A stretch of 64,000 nt of DNA from contig CALUTY010000004.1 in NCBI GenBank assembly GCA_944323825.1, positions 124,001 to 188,000 on the forward strand, written 5' to 3'. The position numbers and the translations under genes were made by a program. Under the pieces are notes generated by a model. The model was not told where the DNA came from. It searched no databases and was given only the letters and a program-made list of their open reading frames with translations. Shown here piece after piece: positions 43,335 to 54,000 of this stretch. The stretch comes from an uncultured Bacteroidales bacterium (GTDB lineage: Bacteria > Bacteroidota > Bacteroidia > Bacteroidales > UBA932). Position 1 is the first letter of the stretch. Each line of letters opens with the position of its first letter.

Positions 43335-43369
43335 GGGAGGGTGGGCCGTTCGGCTCACCCTCCCTTTTT
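43335..43369 (+). terminator. strong intrinsic terminator after the OmpA gene
   Basis: GGGAGGGTGGGCC at 43335-43347 pairs with GGCTCACCCTCCC at 43352-43364 (one G-T pair) around a four-base GTTC loop and is followed by TTTTT. It is the first clear + strand terminator after the polysaccharide promoters. Confidence 0.92.
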
Positions 43370-43481
43370 GTCACTACTCCTGATGGAGCGCATTTAAAAC
43401 AGTAAAAAACAGCAAAAAAGAAATTTTCTTCAAAAAAGAGAAAAAACTTCATAAAAATTCAGAAAAACCGTCCTTCACACC

Positions 43482-43513
43482 CTTGACAACCACCCGTCTG
43501 CATCCTATCTTCG
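43482..43513 (+). promoter_or_regulatory. putative promoter of the Rpn nuclease gene
   Basis: CTTG at 43482-43485 and TATCTTCG at 43506-43513 are spaced by 20 bases. Each differs by one base from the Bacteroides consensus. The start of transcription would be near 43520, some 15 bases before the ATG. The 232-base gap from 43303 otherwise holds the terminator and an A-rich stretch with no gene. Confidence 0.45.
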
Positions 43514-43534
43514 TCCCATAAAAATTTGTGTGTT

Positions 43535-44482
43535 ATGGGCAATGTGCAGAAAGCTTACAGCTCTTTTCAAAGGTATGTCGACATCCTCTCTGACTCGGGT
43601 TTCAAGGCGGTGTTCGGCGACGAGGCCAACAGTGACATCATCATCGGCTTCCTCAACGCCGTCCTTCCCGAGGGCCGCCATGTCCTGAGCCTGTCCTTCA
43701 CCAGGACGGAGGTCCCGGGCTTCACAGTGGCAAACAAGGCGGTACGTCTTGACCTGAGGTGCGAGAGCGAGAGCGGCAGGCATTTCATCGTGGAGATGCA
43801 GTCGTCGTGGCAGCGGAACCTGTTCCTGAGGTGTGTGCAGTATGCGTCGAAGGTGTATGATTCCAACTCCCGGTCAGGCGACCGGAACTATGAGCTCCCT
43901 GCGGTGTACCTGACGGGCATCCTGTCGATGGACTTCGGCTTCGAGCGGAACGGGCCGGAATGGGACGACAGCTTCATCTCGGAGTACACCTTCCGCGAGC
44001 GCCGCACACAGGATGTCATAGATGAGAGCATAACGATTATCTTTGTGGAGCTGTACAGGTTCTCGAAGCCGTTGTCCGGGTGTCGGAGTCTGGCCGAGCA
44101 GTGGTGCTATGCCCTGAAGCACATGAAGGAGTTTGACTCGGTACCGCCGGAGCTTGCCAAGGAGCCCTTTGTGAGTCTGTTCCGTGCCTGTGAGATAGCC
44201 GGCTTTGACAGGGAGAAACGCATTAAATACGAAAGAGATATGATAAGCGAAAGAGATTATTTGAACATCATGGACTCCGCCGAGGAGCGGGGCATGGAAA
44301 AAGGTCTTGAGAGAGGCATAGTACAGGGGCTTGAACGAGGTCGCGTTGAAGGCCGTGCGGAAGGCCGAGCAGAAGGCCGAGCAGAAGTTGCGAGGGCCAT
44401 GTTTGCTGCGGGTATGGATATCGGAAAGATATCTTCCCTGACAGGCCTGACAGGAGAGCAGTTGAATAAGTTGCGTGCCTGA
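43535..44482 (+). CDS. Rpn-family PD-(D/E)XK recombination-promoting nuclease / putative transposase
   Basis: The 315-residue protein belongs to the widespread Rpn/PF12784-type group, whose members cut DNA and raise RecA-independent recombination. It starts with SFQRYVDILSDSGFKAVFGDE, typical for the group, and the nuclease site reads RLDLRCESESGRHFIVEMQ near residues 68-86, with Asp, Glu and Gln in the order D..ExQ. The C-terminus has a low-complexity helical tract of repeated Arg-Ala-Glu-Gly (GRAEGRAEGRAE), then a GMDIGKISSLTGLTGEQL helix-turn-helix-like end. ATG 43535 is preferred to the TTG at 43526. The gene lies between two convergent operons with its own promoter. Confidence 0.88.
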   Translation: MGNVQKAYSSFQRYVDILSDSGFKAVFGDEANSDIIIGFLNAVLPEGRHVLSLSFTRTEVPGFTVANKAVRLDLRCESESGRHFIVEMQSSWQRNLFLRCVQYASKVYDSNSRSGDRNYELPAVYLTGILSMDFGFERNGPEWDDSFISEYTFRERRTQDVIDESITIIFVELYRFSKPLSGCRSLAEQWCYALKHMKEFDSVPPELAKEPFVSLFRACEIAGFDREKRIKYERDMISERDYLNIMDSAEERGMEKGLERGIVQGLERGRVEGRAEGRAEGRAEVARAMFAAGMDIGKISSLTGLTGEQLNKLRA

Positions 44483-44546
44483 ATCGGAAATTTATGGCGG
44501 GAGTCTTGCCTGTAAGACTGTCTGGCTTGTGATGGTACCGTGTGCG

Positions 44547-46181
44547 TCAATGTCTGTTTAGGTGGACCCTGGAAGGGCAGCAGGCGGTGACGGAAGGGCT
44601 ATGGCTGACGATGATGATGGTCTTGCCGGATTCTTCTTCGGACAGGCGTTTCAGAAGGGTGCGTTCGGTGTCAGGATCGAGGGCTGAGGTCGGCTCGTCA
44701 AGAAGGATGATGCCGCCGGTTTTGAGCAGGCCGCGGGCTATGGCTATCCTTTGGGCCTGTCCTTCGCTCATTCCTGTGCCCGTTTCACCGCAGACGGTGT
44801 CAAGGCCGTCCGGCAGCCGGAGTACAAAATCTGCGGCGGCAGTGTGGAGGGCTTTTTTCATTTCTTCTTCCGAGGCTTCCGGATTCCCGAGGAGAAGGTT
44901 GCTTCTGACGGTTCCGCTTATGAGCGTGTTTCCCTGCGGCACATAGACTATGTTGCAGCGGGTACGCGGAGATGCTGGTACGGAGCCTGAATTGCTGTAG
45001 AACTCTATCTTCCCGCTGTCAGGCAGAATGAGGGCGAGGATCAGCCGGATGAGTGTGCTTTTCCCGGCACCGGTCGTTCCTGTAACGGCAGTGATGCTGC
45101 CCGGAGTAAAATCGTGGGTGAAATCTTCTATGACTGTCCTGCCTCCGTCGGGATAGGTGAAAGAAACTTTTTCAATCCTTATCCCTGCACGGCCTTTCAG
45201 CATTATGGGTGAACCTTTCTCTTCGGAAGGAAGTGAATGCAGTTCTTTCAGCCTGTCTATGGAGGCGGAGGCATGTATGAATGAGGGCAGCAGACGGCTC
45301 ATGTCCACGACTGGCCTCTGTATCTGCGACACAAGCTGCAGGAACGCTGTCATCATGCCGAAGGTTATGCTTCCGTCCTTCAGACCGAAGATGCTCCACA
45401 GGAATACTGTCAGATAACCTGCTGCAAAACCGGTCTGCACTATTGTCTTTGAAAATGCCGCATAGCCTGTCCTGTGCAGCACCTGTCTCTGAAGGTCATC
45501 CTGCATGTCGGAAAGTGTTCCTGTGATTTCCGGAACTCTTTCCATCACTGAAATGAGGGTCCTGTGCTGTATATTTTCCTGAAGATGGGACTGTACACGG
45601 CTGTCCGTCTCCCTGATTTCCCTTGTGAGTCTCCGCATGGTCTTCAGCCGGCTCCTGCTTATGAGCAGGGCGGCGGGCATTATGGCCACAGTGCATAGTG
45701 CCAGTCGCCAGTCGAGTCTTGCGAGTATGACAATGGCTGCCGCCAGCTGCAGGGATGTGACCATGGTCGCAGGGATTGTCTTGCATACTGCATCGGATAC
45801 GGTTCTTACATCACCTTCGAGCCTGCTCAGCATGTCCCCCGTGTGCATGGCTTCCCTTCCCGCCCAGCGGCTTTCCAGGATTCTTGTGAAAAGCATATGG
45901 CGCAACCGGTTCTTCATCCTTATCTCTGTGGAGGCGGAAATCCTTGTCCCGGCTGCAGACAGTGCTATCTGCAATGCCATGCATCCCGCCAATATAGCCA
46001 TGTGCATATACAGCCCGGCGTCGGAATGTCCGGTGGCGATGTCCACAAGTGTCTTGCTGCTCCAGATGAAGACAAAATTGGCAGCGATGCGTACTGTCCC
46101 TATGACACTGCCCGCAGCAATCCCGGTCTTTGCTCCTTCTGATGCTGCCCAAAGCCATTTTATGTAATTTGTTGCCTTCAT
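44547..46181 (-). CDS. ABC exporter (fused permease and ATPase)
   Basis: The 544-residue half-transporter has six membrane segments over the first 300 residues and an ATPase domain with Walker A GTTGAGKST near residue 358, signature MSEGQAQRIAIARGLL near 460, Walker B GGIILLDEPTSALD and the switch His in VSHSP. There is no N-terminal C39 peptidase. The signature begins MSEGQ in place of LSGGQ. The start overlaps the peptidase gene (ATGA), so both form one operon. Together with a SipW-like peptidase, export of a small peptide or lipopeptide is plausible; substrate is unknown. Confidence 0.9.
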   Translation of the reverse strand: MKATNYIKWLWAASEGAKTGIAAGSVIGTVRIAANFVFIWSSKTLVDIATGHSDAGLYMHMAILAGCMALQIALSAAGTRISASTEIRMKNRLRHMLFTRILESRWAGREAMHTGDMLSRLEGDVRTVSDAVCKTIPATMVTSLQLAAAIVILARLDWRLALCTVAIMPAALLISRSRLKTMRRLTREIRETDSRVQSHLQENIQHRTLISVMERVPEITGTLSDMQDDLQRQVLHRTGYAAFSKTIVQTGFAAGYLTVFLWSIFGLKDGSITFGMMTAFLQLVSQIQRPVVDMSRLLPSFIHASASIDRLKELHSLPSEEKGSPIMLKGRAGIRIEKVSFTYPDGGRTVIEDFTHDFTPGSITAVTGTTGAGKSTLIRLILALILPDSGKIEFYSNSGSVPASPRTRCNIVYVPQGNTLISGTVRSNLLLGNPEASEEEMKKALHTAAADFVLRLPDGLDTVCGETGTGMSEGQAQRIAIARGLLKTGGIILLDEPTSALDPDTERTLLKRLSEEESGKTIIIVSHSPSVTACCPSRVHLNRH

Positions 46182-46663
46182 TCCTGATTATATGCATGAA
46201 TCCGGAGCCGCACTGCATCACGGGTCCGCAGCATTTTCAAGGCGGCCCGTCTGACCGGCAGAAGCATTCTCCAGAACTTTGCCTTTGTCTTTTCCGCTGC
46301 TGACGAGCACAATATCGTCTTTTTGCCCCGCATGATGCTCACGGCCTTGCCTGCAATGTCCTCCACAGAACATGATTCAGTCTTTTTCAGGTTGGCATCC
46401 CCCATCAGCCTCACCATGTCGCCATTGATGCTTATTATCCTGTGCATCACATGTCTGCCTTCATCCGTGAATGCCAGCACTATGTCACCTTCTCTGAATC
46501 CCCCTTCCCGAGACAGGCATACCTTGTCCCTGTCGTGTATGAACGGATACATGCTTGAGCCTCTTGCGGTCAGCAGTACCGTCTTGCCTTCGCGCAGCAT
46601 TCTGACGCACTCAGATAGCAGTTCCGATTCAGGCAGCTGTAATGTATTTTTCTCTGTTGGCAT
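46178..46663 (-). CDS. SipW-like S24/S26 family peptidase
   Basis: The 161-residue protein has the Ser nucleophile in ARGSSMYPFIHDRDKV near residue 35 and a second block GDIVLAF..GRHVMHRII near 60-75, where His stands at the place of the usual base. A Ser-His arrangement is typical for SipW and archaeal-type signal peptidases, while the LexA and LepB types use Lys. The usual membrane anchor is missing, and the C-terminus is Lys/Arg rich. The ABC exporter gene follows with a four-base overlap. The two may process and export a peptide, possibly the short product at 39670. Confidence 0.75.
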   Translation of the reverse strand: MPTEKNTLQLPESELLSECVRMLREGKTVLLTARGSSMYPFIHDRDKVCLSREGGFREGDIVLAFTDEGRHVMHRIISINGDMVRLMGDANLKKTESCSVEDIAGKAVSIMRGKKTILCSSAAEKTKAKFWRMLLPVRRAALKMLRTRDAVRLRIHAYNQE

Positions 46664-46669
46664 AACTTA

Positions 46670-46700
46670 CAAAGTTAATTAATCATCTATAAAAAACGAA
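46670..46700 (-). promoter_or_regulatory. promoter for the peptidase/ABC operon, likely leaderless
   Basis: On the - strand, TTCG (46697-46700) and TAACTTTG (46670-46677) are 19 bases apart; the -7 octamer is exact. Only six bases separate its end from the ATG at 46663, so transcription should start at or very near the start codon. The -33 box overlaps the rpoC terminator T-run. Confidence 0.6.
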
Positions 46701-46732
46701 AAGAGGCAGAGCTCTTTTTCGAGTCTGCCTCT
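46691..46732 (-). terminator. intrinsic terminator of the rpoBC operon
   Basis: On the - strand AGAGGCAGA (46732-46724) pairs with TCTGCCTCT (46710-46702) around a 13-base loop and is followed by TTCGTTTTTT. It lies about 70 bases after the rpoC stop. Confidence 0.88.
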
Positions 46733-46800
46733 CTCTCTTTGTCTCAGGGCTGCTGAAACCCTTTCTTATTTCCTTTCCGGTTGTGGCCGGATGTATCTTG

Positions 46801-49800
46801 TTACAGGTTGCTCATCGCTTTCTGGTATTCTTCCATAGGGGCAACCAGGATCTCCTGGAATTCCTTCTGGCCGGTACCGGCAGGGATGGCGTGACCGCAG
46901 ATGACATTTTCCTTAAGGCCTTCGAGGGTGTCGACGCGGCCGCGGATGGCGGCTTCGCTGAGCACCTTGGTGGTCTCCTGGAAGGATGCTGCCGAAATGA
47001 AGCTGTTGGTCTTCAATGCGGCGCGGGTGATGCCCTGGAGCACCTGGCTGGCCGTGGCCGGCTTGGCTTCACGGAGAACCATCATCTTCAGACCCTGTCT
47101 TTCGAGGGAGGAGTTCTCGCTTCTCATCTCACGGACGGAAATGATATTGCCTTCCTCGTATTTCTGTGAGTCGCCTGCGTCGATGACATAGAACTTGCCG
47201 TAGATGGCATCGTTGGTGTCCATGAACTGCCATTTGTCCACAAGTTCCTCAGGGAGGAATTCGGTGTCGCCCGGATCATTGATCTGGACTTTCCTCATCA
47301 TCTGGCGCACGATGATTTCAAAGTGCTTGTCGTTGATCTTCACACCCTGCAGACGGTATACCTCCTGAATCTCGTTCACGATGTATTCCTGTACCTTGAT
47401 AGGGCCGAGGATATTGAGGATGTCGGTAGGGGAGACTGCTCCGTCGGAAAGCCTCATTCCTGCCTTCACATAGTCGTTCTCCTGGACAAGTATCTGCTTG
47501 GTAAGAGGAACGAGGTAGCGTTTCTCCTGACCTGACTTGTTCCTGATGATGATCTCCCTGTTGCCTCTCTTGATCTTGCCCATGAGCACCTCACCGTTGA
47601 TTTCGGATACGATGGCAGGATTTGAAGGGTTACGGGCTTCGAAAAGCTCGGTGACACGAGGAAGACCTCCGGTGATGTCGCTTGACTTTCCGATTGCACG
47701 AGGGATCTTGATAATGATGTCACCGACCTTCACCTTCTCTCCGTCGCCTACCATGACATGGGCACCGACCGGCAGGTTGTACTGCTTCTTGCTTTCGCCG
47801 TTCTCGTCGATGATGTTGATGGTAGGGTTCTTCGACTTGTCCCTGGACTCGATGATGACCTTGTCCCTGTTGAGGGAGTATTCATCAGCGGCTTCCTCGC
47901 GGAATGTCACGCCGTCGATCATGCTGTCGAAGCGTACCGTACCGGCTGTCTCAATGATGGTGATGGCGTTGTATGCATCCCATTCGCAGATGAGGTCGCC
48001 TTTCTCGACCTTCTCCCCGTCCTTCTTGTAGAGGACTGAGCCATAAGGTACGTCATACTGGGAGAATGTGATGCCTGTGTTCTCGTCAACTATGCGTACT
48101 TCAGTTGTACGGCTGACGACAACATCATGCACTGTTCCGTCATCTTCAACTCTCTGAATGGTCCTGAGTTCCTCGAATTCAAGCTTACCGTTGTATTTGG
48201 ACTCAATGGAGCTTTCTGATGCGGTGCTGGATGCGGTACCTCCGACATGGAATGTACGGAGAGTAAGCTGTGTACCGGGCTCACCGATGGACTGTGCGGC
48301 AATGACACCGACCACTTCGCCTTTTTCAACCATCCTGCCGGATGCGAGGTTGCGTCCGTAGCACTTTGCACAGACTCCCTTGCGGGATTCACAGGTGAGT
48401 ACCGAGCGGATTTCGACCTGTTCGATTGGCAGGGATTCGATGAGGGAGGCGATGCTTTCCGTAATCTCTTCGCCTGCAGGGAGGATGAGTTCCCCAGTGA
48501 GAGGGTTGAATATGTCGTGTACGGAAGTCCTTCCGAGAATCCTTTCCCCGAGGGATTCCACCACTTCGTCCTTGCTCTTGATGGCGGTGGCGATGAGGCC
48601 CCTGAGGGTGCCGCAGTCCTCCTCGTTGATGATCACGTCGTGTGACACATCCACAAGACGGCGGGTCAGGTAACCTGCGTCGGCTGTCTTGAGGGCGGTA
48701 TCGGCAAGACCTTTACGCGCACCGTGTGTGGAGATGAAGTACTCGAGCACTGTCATTCCTTCCTTCAGGTTGGAGATGATAGGGTTCTCGATGATTTCCG
48801 CTCCCTGGGCTCCTGACTTCTGAGGCTTCGCCATAAGTCCACGCATTCCGCAGAGCTGCTTGATCTGCTGTGTGGAACCGCGGGCTCCGGAGTCGAGCAT
48901 CATGTAGACAGGATTGAATCCCTGCTGGTCGCTGGAAATCTGCTTCTCCACGATGCCGGTGATCTGGTTGTCGATGGCTGTCCAGAGGTCGATGACCTTG
49001 TTGTAGCGCTCGTTGTTGGTGATGAATCCCATCGAGAAGTTGTTCTTGATGGATTCCACTGTCTTGTAGCCGTTTTCGATGAGGGACCTCTTCTCCTCCG
49101 GGATAATCACATCGCCGAGGTTGAATGAAAGTCCTCCCTTGAACGCCATTGTATATCCGAGGTTCTTGATGTCATCGAGGAACTGGGCTGTACGTGCCAC
49201 ACCGGTATTCTTGATGACCACGGAAATGATCTTTCTCAAAGACTTCTTTCCGAGAATCTCGTTTACATACGGCACTTCCTGCGGAACGAACTGGTTCACG
49301 ATGATGCGGCCCGGAGTGGTTTCCACCATCTGTGTGCCGTTTTCAGGATTCATCTTGTCTTTCGGCAGGCGTACCTGTATCTTCGCATGTATGTCGATGG
49401 CCTTTTCATTAAGGGCTATTATGACCTCTTCAGGACCATAGAACTTCATTCCTTCTCCCTTGGCACCCGGCCTTGCCTTGGTGATGTAGTACAGACCGAG
49501 GACCATGTCCTGTGAAGGCACGGTGATAGGCGTACCGTTGGCAGGGTTGAGGATGTTGTGCGAGCCGAGCATGAGGAGCTGTGCCTCCATGATGGCTGCA
49601 TTGCCGAGAGGGAGGTGAACCGCCATCTGGTCACCGTCGAAGTCGGCGTTGAATGCCGTACATGCGAGCGGATGCAGCTGGATGGCCTTTCCTTCTATCA
49701 TCTTCGGCTGGAATGCCTGGATACCGAGCCTGTGGAGGGTCGGTGCACGGTTCAGGAGCACCGGATGTCCCTTCATCACATTCTCGAGGATGTCCCAGAT

Positions 49801-51048
49801 GACCGGATCCTTCCTGTCCACTATCTTCTTGGCGGACTTCACCGTCTTTACGATGCCCCTTTCTATCAGTTTCCTGATGATGAACGGCTTGTAGAGTTCG
49901 GCAGCCATGAACTTAGGTAGACCGCACTCGTGCATGTTCAGCTCAGGACCTACGACAATCACGGAACGGGCGGAGTAGTCCACACGTTTTCCGAGGAGGT
50001 TCTGGCGGAAGCGTCCCTGCTTTCCTTTCAGGCTGTCCGAGAGGGACTTGAGGGTCCTGTTGGCTTCGCTCTTGACTGCGTTTGACTTCTTGGAGTTGTC
50101 AAACAGTGAGTCAACGGCCTCCTGCAGCATACGCTTTTCGTTTCTGAGGATGACTTCCGGAGCCTTGATCTCAATGAGTCTCTTCAGACGGTTGTTCCTG
50201 ATGATCACCCTTCTGTAGAGGTCATTCAGGTCTGATGTCGCAAAGCGGCCTCCGTCAAGCGGAACGAGAGGGCGGAGATCAGGCGGAATGACAGGGATGA
50301 CCTTCAAGATCATCCATTCAGGCCTGTTGATGCCCTTCGACTCCTGGAACCATTTCACTATGCTGAGCCTCTTGAGGGCTTCTGCCCTTCTCTGCTGCGA
50401 TGTCTCGGTGTTCATCTTGGTGCGGAGCTCCTTGGCGAGTGCGTCTATGTCGATTTCCTTCAGGAGTTCGTAGATGGCCTCTGCTCCCATTCCAGCCCTG
50501 AACTTGTCCGGGTCGTCGTTCGGAAGATTCTGGTTGTCAGGCATGCTGTCAATCAGGTCAAGATATTCCTCTTCCGAAAGGAGTTCCTTCTTTGCTATGC
50601 CGGTGGTGCCCGGGTTGATCACTATATACTTCTCATAGTAGATCACGGCCTCGAGCTTCTTTGCAGCAATCCCGAGGAGGGCGGCTATCTTGTTCGGAGC
50701 GGACTTGAAATACCAGATATGTGCTACCGGAACGGTAAGCTCGATGTGGCCCATCCTTTCCCTGCGCACTTTCTTCTCGGTGACTTCCACTCCGCAGCGG
50801 TCGCAGACGATGCCGCGGTATCTGATTCTCTTGTATTTGCCGCAGTGACATTCGTAATCCTTGGTAGGACCGAAGATCTTTTCGCAGAAAAGACCGTCCC
50901 TCTCCGGCTTGTAGGTCCTGTAGTTCACTGTCTCAGGCTTCAGGACCTCTCCTGAAGACCTCTGCTTGATGTCTTCAGGGGAAGCAAGGGAGATGCTGAT
51001 TCTTTCGAAATTGCTTTTAACCTTGTTTTCTTTATTAAAAGTAGGCAT
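46801..51048 (-). CDS. rpoC: DNA-directed RNA polymerase subunit beta'
   Basis: The 1415-residue catalytic subunit is complete. The N-terminal zinc ribbon reads [20 protein letters not shown] near residue 70, the active-site Mg block [12 protein letters not shown] is near residue 460, and the second zinc site [14 protein letters not shown] lies near 890. The length fits Bacteroidetes. It follows rpoB by 28 bases and ends the ribosomal protein and polymerase operon, with a terminator behind it. Confidence 0.98.
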   Translation of the reverse strand: MPTFNKENKVKSNFERISISLASPEDIKQRSSGEVLKPETVNYRTYKPERDGLFCEKIFGPTKDYECHCGKYKRIRYRGIVCDRCGVEVTEKKVRRERMGHIELTVPVAHIWYFKSAPNKIAALLGIAAKKLEAVIYYEKYIVINPGTTGIAKKELLSEEEYLDLIDSMPDNQNLPNDDPDKFRAGMGAEAIYELLKEIDIDALAKELRTKMNTETSQQRRAEALKRLSIVKWFQESKGINRPEWMILKVIPVIPPDLRPLVPLDGGRFATSDLNDLYRRVIIRNNRLKRLIEIKAPEVILRNEKRMLQEAVDSLFDNSKKSNAVKSEANRTLKSLSDSLKGKQGRFRQNLLGKRVDYSARSVIVVGPELNMHECGLPKFMAAELYKPFIIRKLIERGIVKTVKSAKKIVDRKDPVIWDILENVMKGHPVLLNRAPTLHRLGIQAFQPKMIEGKAIQLHPLACTAFNADFDGDQMAVHLPLGNAAIMEAQLLMLGSHNILNPANGTPITVPSQDMVLGLYYITKARPGAKGEGMKFYGPEEVIIALNEKAIDIHAKIQVRLPKDKMNPENGTQMVETTPGRIIVNQFVPQEVPYVNEILGKKSLRKIISVVIKNTGVARTAQFLDDIKNLGYTMAFKGGLSFNLGDVIIPEEKRSLIENGYKTVESIKNNFSMGFITNNERYNKVIDLWTAIDNQITGIVEKQISSDQQGFNPVYMMLDSGARGSTQQIKQLCGMRGLMAKPQKSGAQGAEIIENPIISNLKEGMTVLEYFISTHGARKGLADTALKTADAGYLTRRLVDVSHDVIINEEDCGTLRGLIATAIKSKDEVVESLGERILGRTSVHDIFNPLTGELILPAGEEITESIASLIESLPIEQVEIRSVLTCESRKGVCAKCYGRNLASGRMVEKGEVVGVIAAQSIGEPGTQLTLRTFHVGGTASSTASESSIESKYNGKLEFEELRTIQRVEDDGTVHDVVVSRTTEVRIVDENTGITFSQYDVPYGSVLYKKDGEKVEKGDLICEWDAYNAITIIETAGTVRFDSMIDGVTFREEAADEYSLNRDKVIIESRDKSKNPTINIIDENGESKKQYNLPVGAHVMVGDGEKVKVGDIIIKIPRAIGKSSDITGGLPRVTELFEARNPSNPAIVSEINGEVLMGKIKRGNREIIIRNKSGQEKRYLVPLTKQILVQENDYVKAGMRLSDGAVSPTDILNILGPIKVQEYIVNEIQEVYRLQGVKINDKHFEIIVRQMMRKVQINDPGDTEFLPEELVDKWQFMDTNDAIYGKFYVIDAGDSQKYEEGNIISVREMRSENSSLERQGLKMMVLREAKPATASQVLQGITRAALKTNSFISAASFQETTKVLSEAAIRGRVDTLEGLKENVICGHAIPAGTGQKEFQEILVAPMEEYQKAMSNL

Positions 51049-51076
51049 ATTCCTAAAATTTCAAATTGTCAGTAAA

Positions 51077-54000
51077 TTAATCCAATGTCACTTTCAAGCC
51101 GAGTCCCCTGAGCTCATGGAGCAATACGTTGAGGGATTCCGGAATGCCAGGCGTCGGCATGAGGTCGCCCTTGACGATGGCCTCGTATGCCTTTGACCTT
51201 CCTGTGACATCATCTGACTTCACGGTCAGGATTTCCTGCAGCACATTTGATGCACCGAATGCCTCGAGTGCCCAGACCTCCATTTCTCCGAATCTCTGTC
51301 CTCCGAACTGTGCCTTTCCTCCGAGAGGCTGCTGGGTGATGAGAGAGTATGGTCCGATGGACCTTGCATGCATCTTGTCGTCCACCATGTGGCCCAGTTT
51401 GATCATGTAGATCACACCCACTGTTGCAGGCTGGTCAAACCAGTCACCTGTTCCTCCGTCGCGCAGATATGTCTTTCCGAAGCGCGGAAGTCCGGCCTTG
51501 TCGGTGTATGCGCAGATGTCGTCAAGGCTTGCGCCGTCGAAGATAGGGGTGCTGAACTTGAGCCCGAGTTCTTCGCCTGCCCATCCGAGAACAGTTTCAT
51601 ATATCTGTCCCAGGTTCATACGCGAAGGTACACCGAGAGGGTTGAGGACTATGTCAACCGGCGTCCCGTCCTCAAGGAACGGCATATCTTCGTCCCTTAC
51701 GACCTTTGCCACGATACCTTTGTTTCCGTGGCGGCCGGCCATCTTGTCACCCACGCGGATCTTCCTCTTCTTGGCCACATAGACCTTGGCAAGCTGCATC
51801 ACTCCGTTAGGAAGCTCGTCGCCGACCTTGATCTTGTCGAGCACCCTCTTGTGCTTTGCTGCAAGTTCCTTATGGGCAATGCAGTAGTTGTTGATGAGCT
51901 CGCGGATCATCACATTTGCATTCTTGTCGGATGTCCACTTGCTTGAGTTTATGTTGGCATAGTCGATGCCCTTTATGTCGGCTGCGGTGATCTTTCTGCC
52001 CTTTTCCACAATCTCCACTCCATAGAGGTCGCTTATGCCGGCGCTCTCCTTTCCTTCGGCGAGCGCTGAGAGCTTCTCTATGAATTTGGCACGGAGCGCT
52101 TCGGACTTCTTGTTGAATTCGTCCTCCGCCATGTCGATCTTGGCCTTCTGGTCAGCCTTTGCCTCTTTCCTGTTGCTTTCCTTGGCAACCTTTGAATAGA
52201 GGGCTGTGCCGATTACGGTACCGCTGAGGGACGGGGTGGCCTTCAGTGAGGCGTCTTTCACGTCGCCTGCCTTGTCGCCGAAGATGGCCCTGAGGAGTTT
52301 CTCTTCAGGTGACGGGTCGCTCTCTCCCTTAGGGGTGATCTTTCCGATCATGATGTCACCCGGCTCGATGTGGGCACCGATGCGGATGATACCGTTTTCA
52401 TCCAGGTCCTTTGTGGCGTCTTCGCTCACGTTAGGAATGTCGGAAGTCAGCTCCTCCATTCCGCGCTTGGTGTCACGCACCTCGGTAATGTATTCGTCTA
52501 CATGCACGGAAGTGAGGATATCCCAGCGGATCATCCTTTCGGAAAGCACGATGGCGTCCTCGTAGTTGTATCCTTTCCACGGCATGAATGCCACTTTCAG
52601 GTTGCGTCCGAGGGCCAGTTCGCCATTCTGTGTGGCGTAGCCTTCCGTCATTATCTGTCCCTTCTCCACGATGTCGCCCTTCCTTACGATAGGCTTGAGC
52701 AGGATTGTGGTGCTCTGGTTGGTCCTTCTGTATATAGGAAGCTTGTAGACTGTGATCTCCGGGGAGAAGCTTACGAATTTCTCGTCATCGGTACGGTCGT
52801 ATTTCACGTGGATTTCGTTGGCATCCACATATACCACCTCGCCTTTCCTTTCGGCAGTCACCTGTGTCCTGGAGTCGAGGCAGACCCTCTCTTCAAGGCC
52901 GGTTCCCACGATAGGGGACTCAGGGTTGAGGAGCGGAACTGCCTGCCTCATCATGTTCGCACCCATCAATGCACGGTGGGCGTCGTCATGCTCGAGGAAC
53001 GGAATCAGGGATGCGGCCACGGATGCGATCTGGTTAGGAGCCACATCCATAAGGTCCACTTCATCCTTGGTCACCACAGGGAAGTCTGCGCCGAGGCGGC
53101 ACTGGATCCTCTCGTCGAGGATGTCGCCCTGCTCGTCCATCTTCACATTGGCGAGGGATATCATCTTGTTCTCCTCTTCTTCAGCGCTCATGTAGAGCCA
53201 GCCCTTGTCGCTCAGGTCCACCTTGCCGTTCTCCACCTTGCGGTATGGGGTCTCGATGAAGCCGAGGTCGCTGATCCTTGCATATACGCAGAGGGATGAG
53301 ATGAGTCCGATGTTAGGTCCTTCCGGTGTCTCGATAGGACAAAGACGGCCGTAGTGAGTGTAGTGCACGTCACGCACCTCGAATCCGGCCCTATCGCGGG
53401 AAAGTCCTCCCGGACCGAGTGCAGAAAGACGGCGCTTGTGCGTCATTTCAGAAAGCGGGTTGGTCTGGTCCATGAACTGCGAGAGCTGGCTCGTCCCGAA
53501 GAATGAGTTGATCACGGAAGAAAGGGTCTTCGCATTGATCAGGTCAATAGGGGAGAACTGCTCGCTGTCACGCACGTTCATCCTTTCCCTGATGGTCCTG
53601 GCCATCCTGGAAAGTCCCACGCTGAACTGGTTTGCCAGCTGTTCTCCTACAGTCCTGATACGCCTGTTGCTCAAGTGGTCGATATCGTCCACAGTGGCCT
53701 TGGAGTTGATCAGCTGGATCAGGTATTTGATGATCTCTATTATGTCCGTGTTGGTGAGCACGCGCGTATCCTCAGAGATCGTGAGGTTCAGTTTCTTGTT
53801 GAGGCGGTACCTTCCCACGTCACCGAGGTCGTACCTCTTCTCGGAGAAGAAGAGCTTGTCGATGACGTCCCTTGCAGTGGCCTCATCAGGCGGTTCGGAA
53901 TTCCTCAGCTGCTTGTAGATGTAGTTGATGGCTTCCGTTTCCGTATTTGTCGGGTCCTTCTGGAGGGTATTGTAGATGATGGCGTATTCATTTACATTTG

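Noticed and set aside
44360..44392. Short repeats as a CRISPR array
   Set aside because: The repeated GCCGAGCAGAAG units are coding Arg-Ala-Glu-Gly repeats without spacers. No CRISPR array was found anywhere in the window.
43535..44482. Complete insertion sequence
   Set aside because: The Rpn-type protein is often labelled a transposase, but I see no terminal inverted repeats or target-site duplication around it.
46178..46663. LexA/UmuD-type repressor peptidase
   Set aside because: There is no DNA-binding domain, and the second active-site block has His in place of the Lys expected for LexA or LepB.
53436..53918. Long + strand frames opposite rpoB and rpoC
   Set aside because: Several frames of 100-300 codons exist opposite these genes, but they reflect the strong codon bias of the highly expressed genes and show no start signals or known domains.
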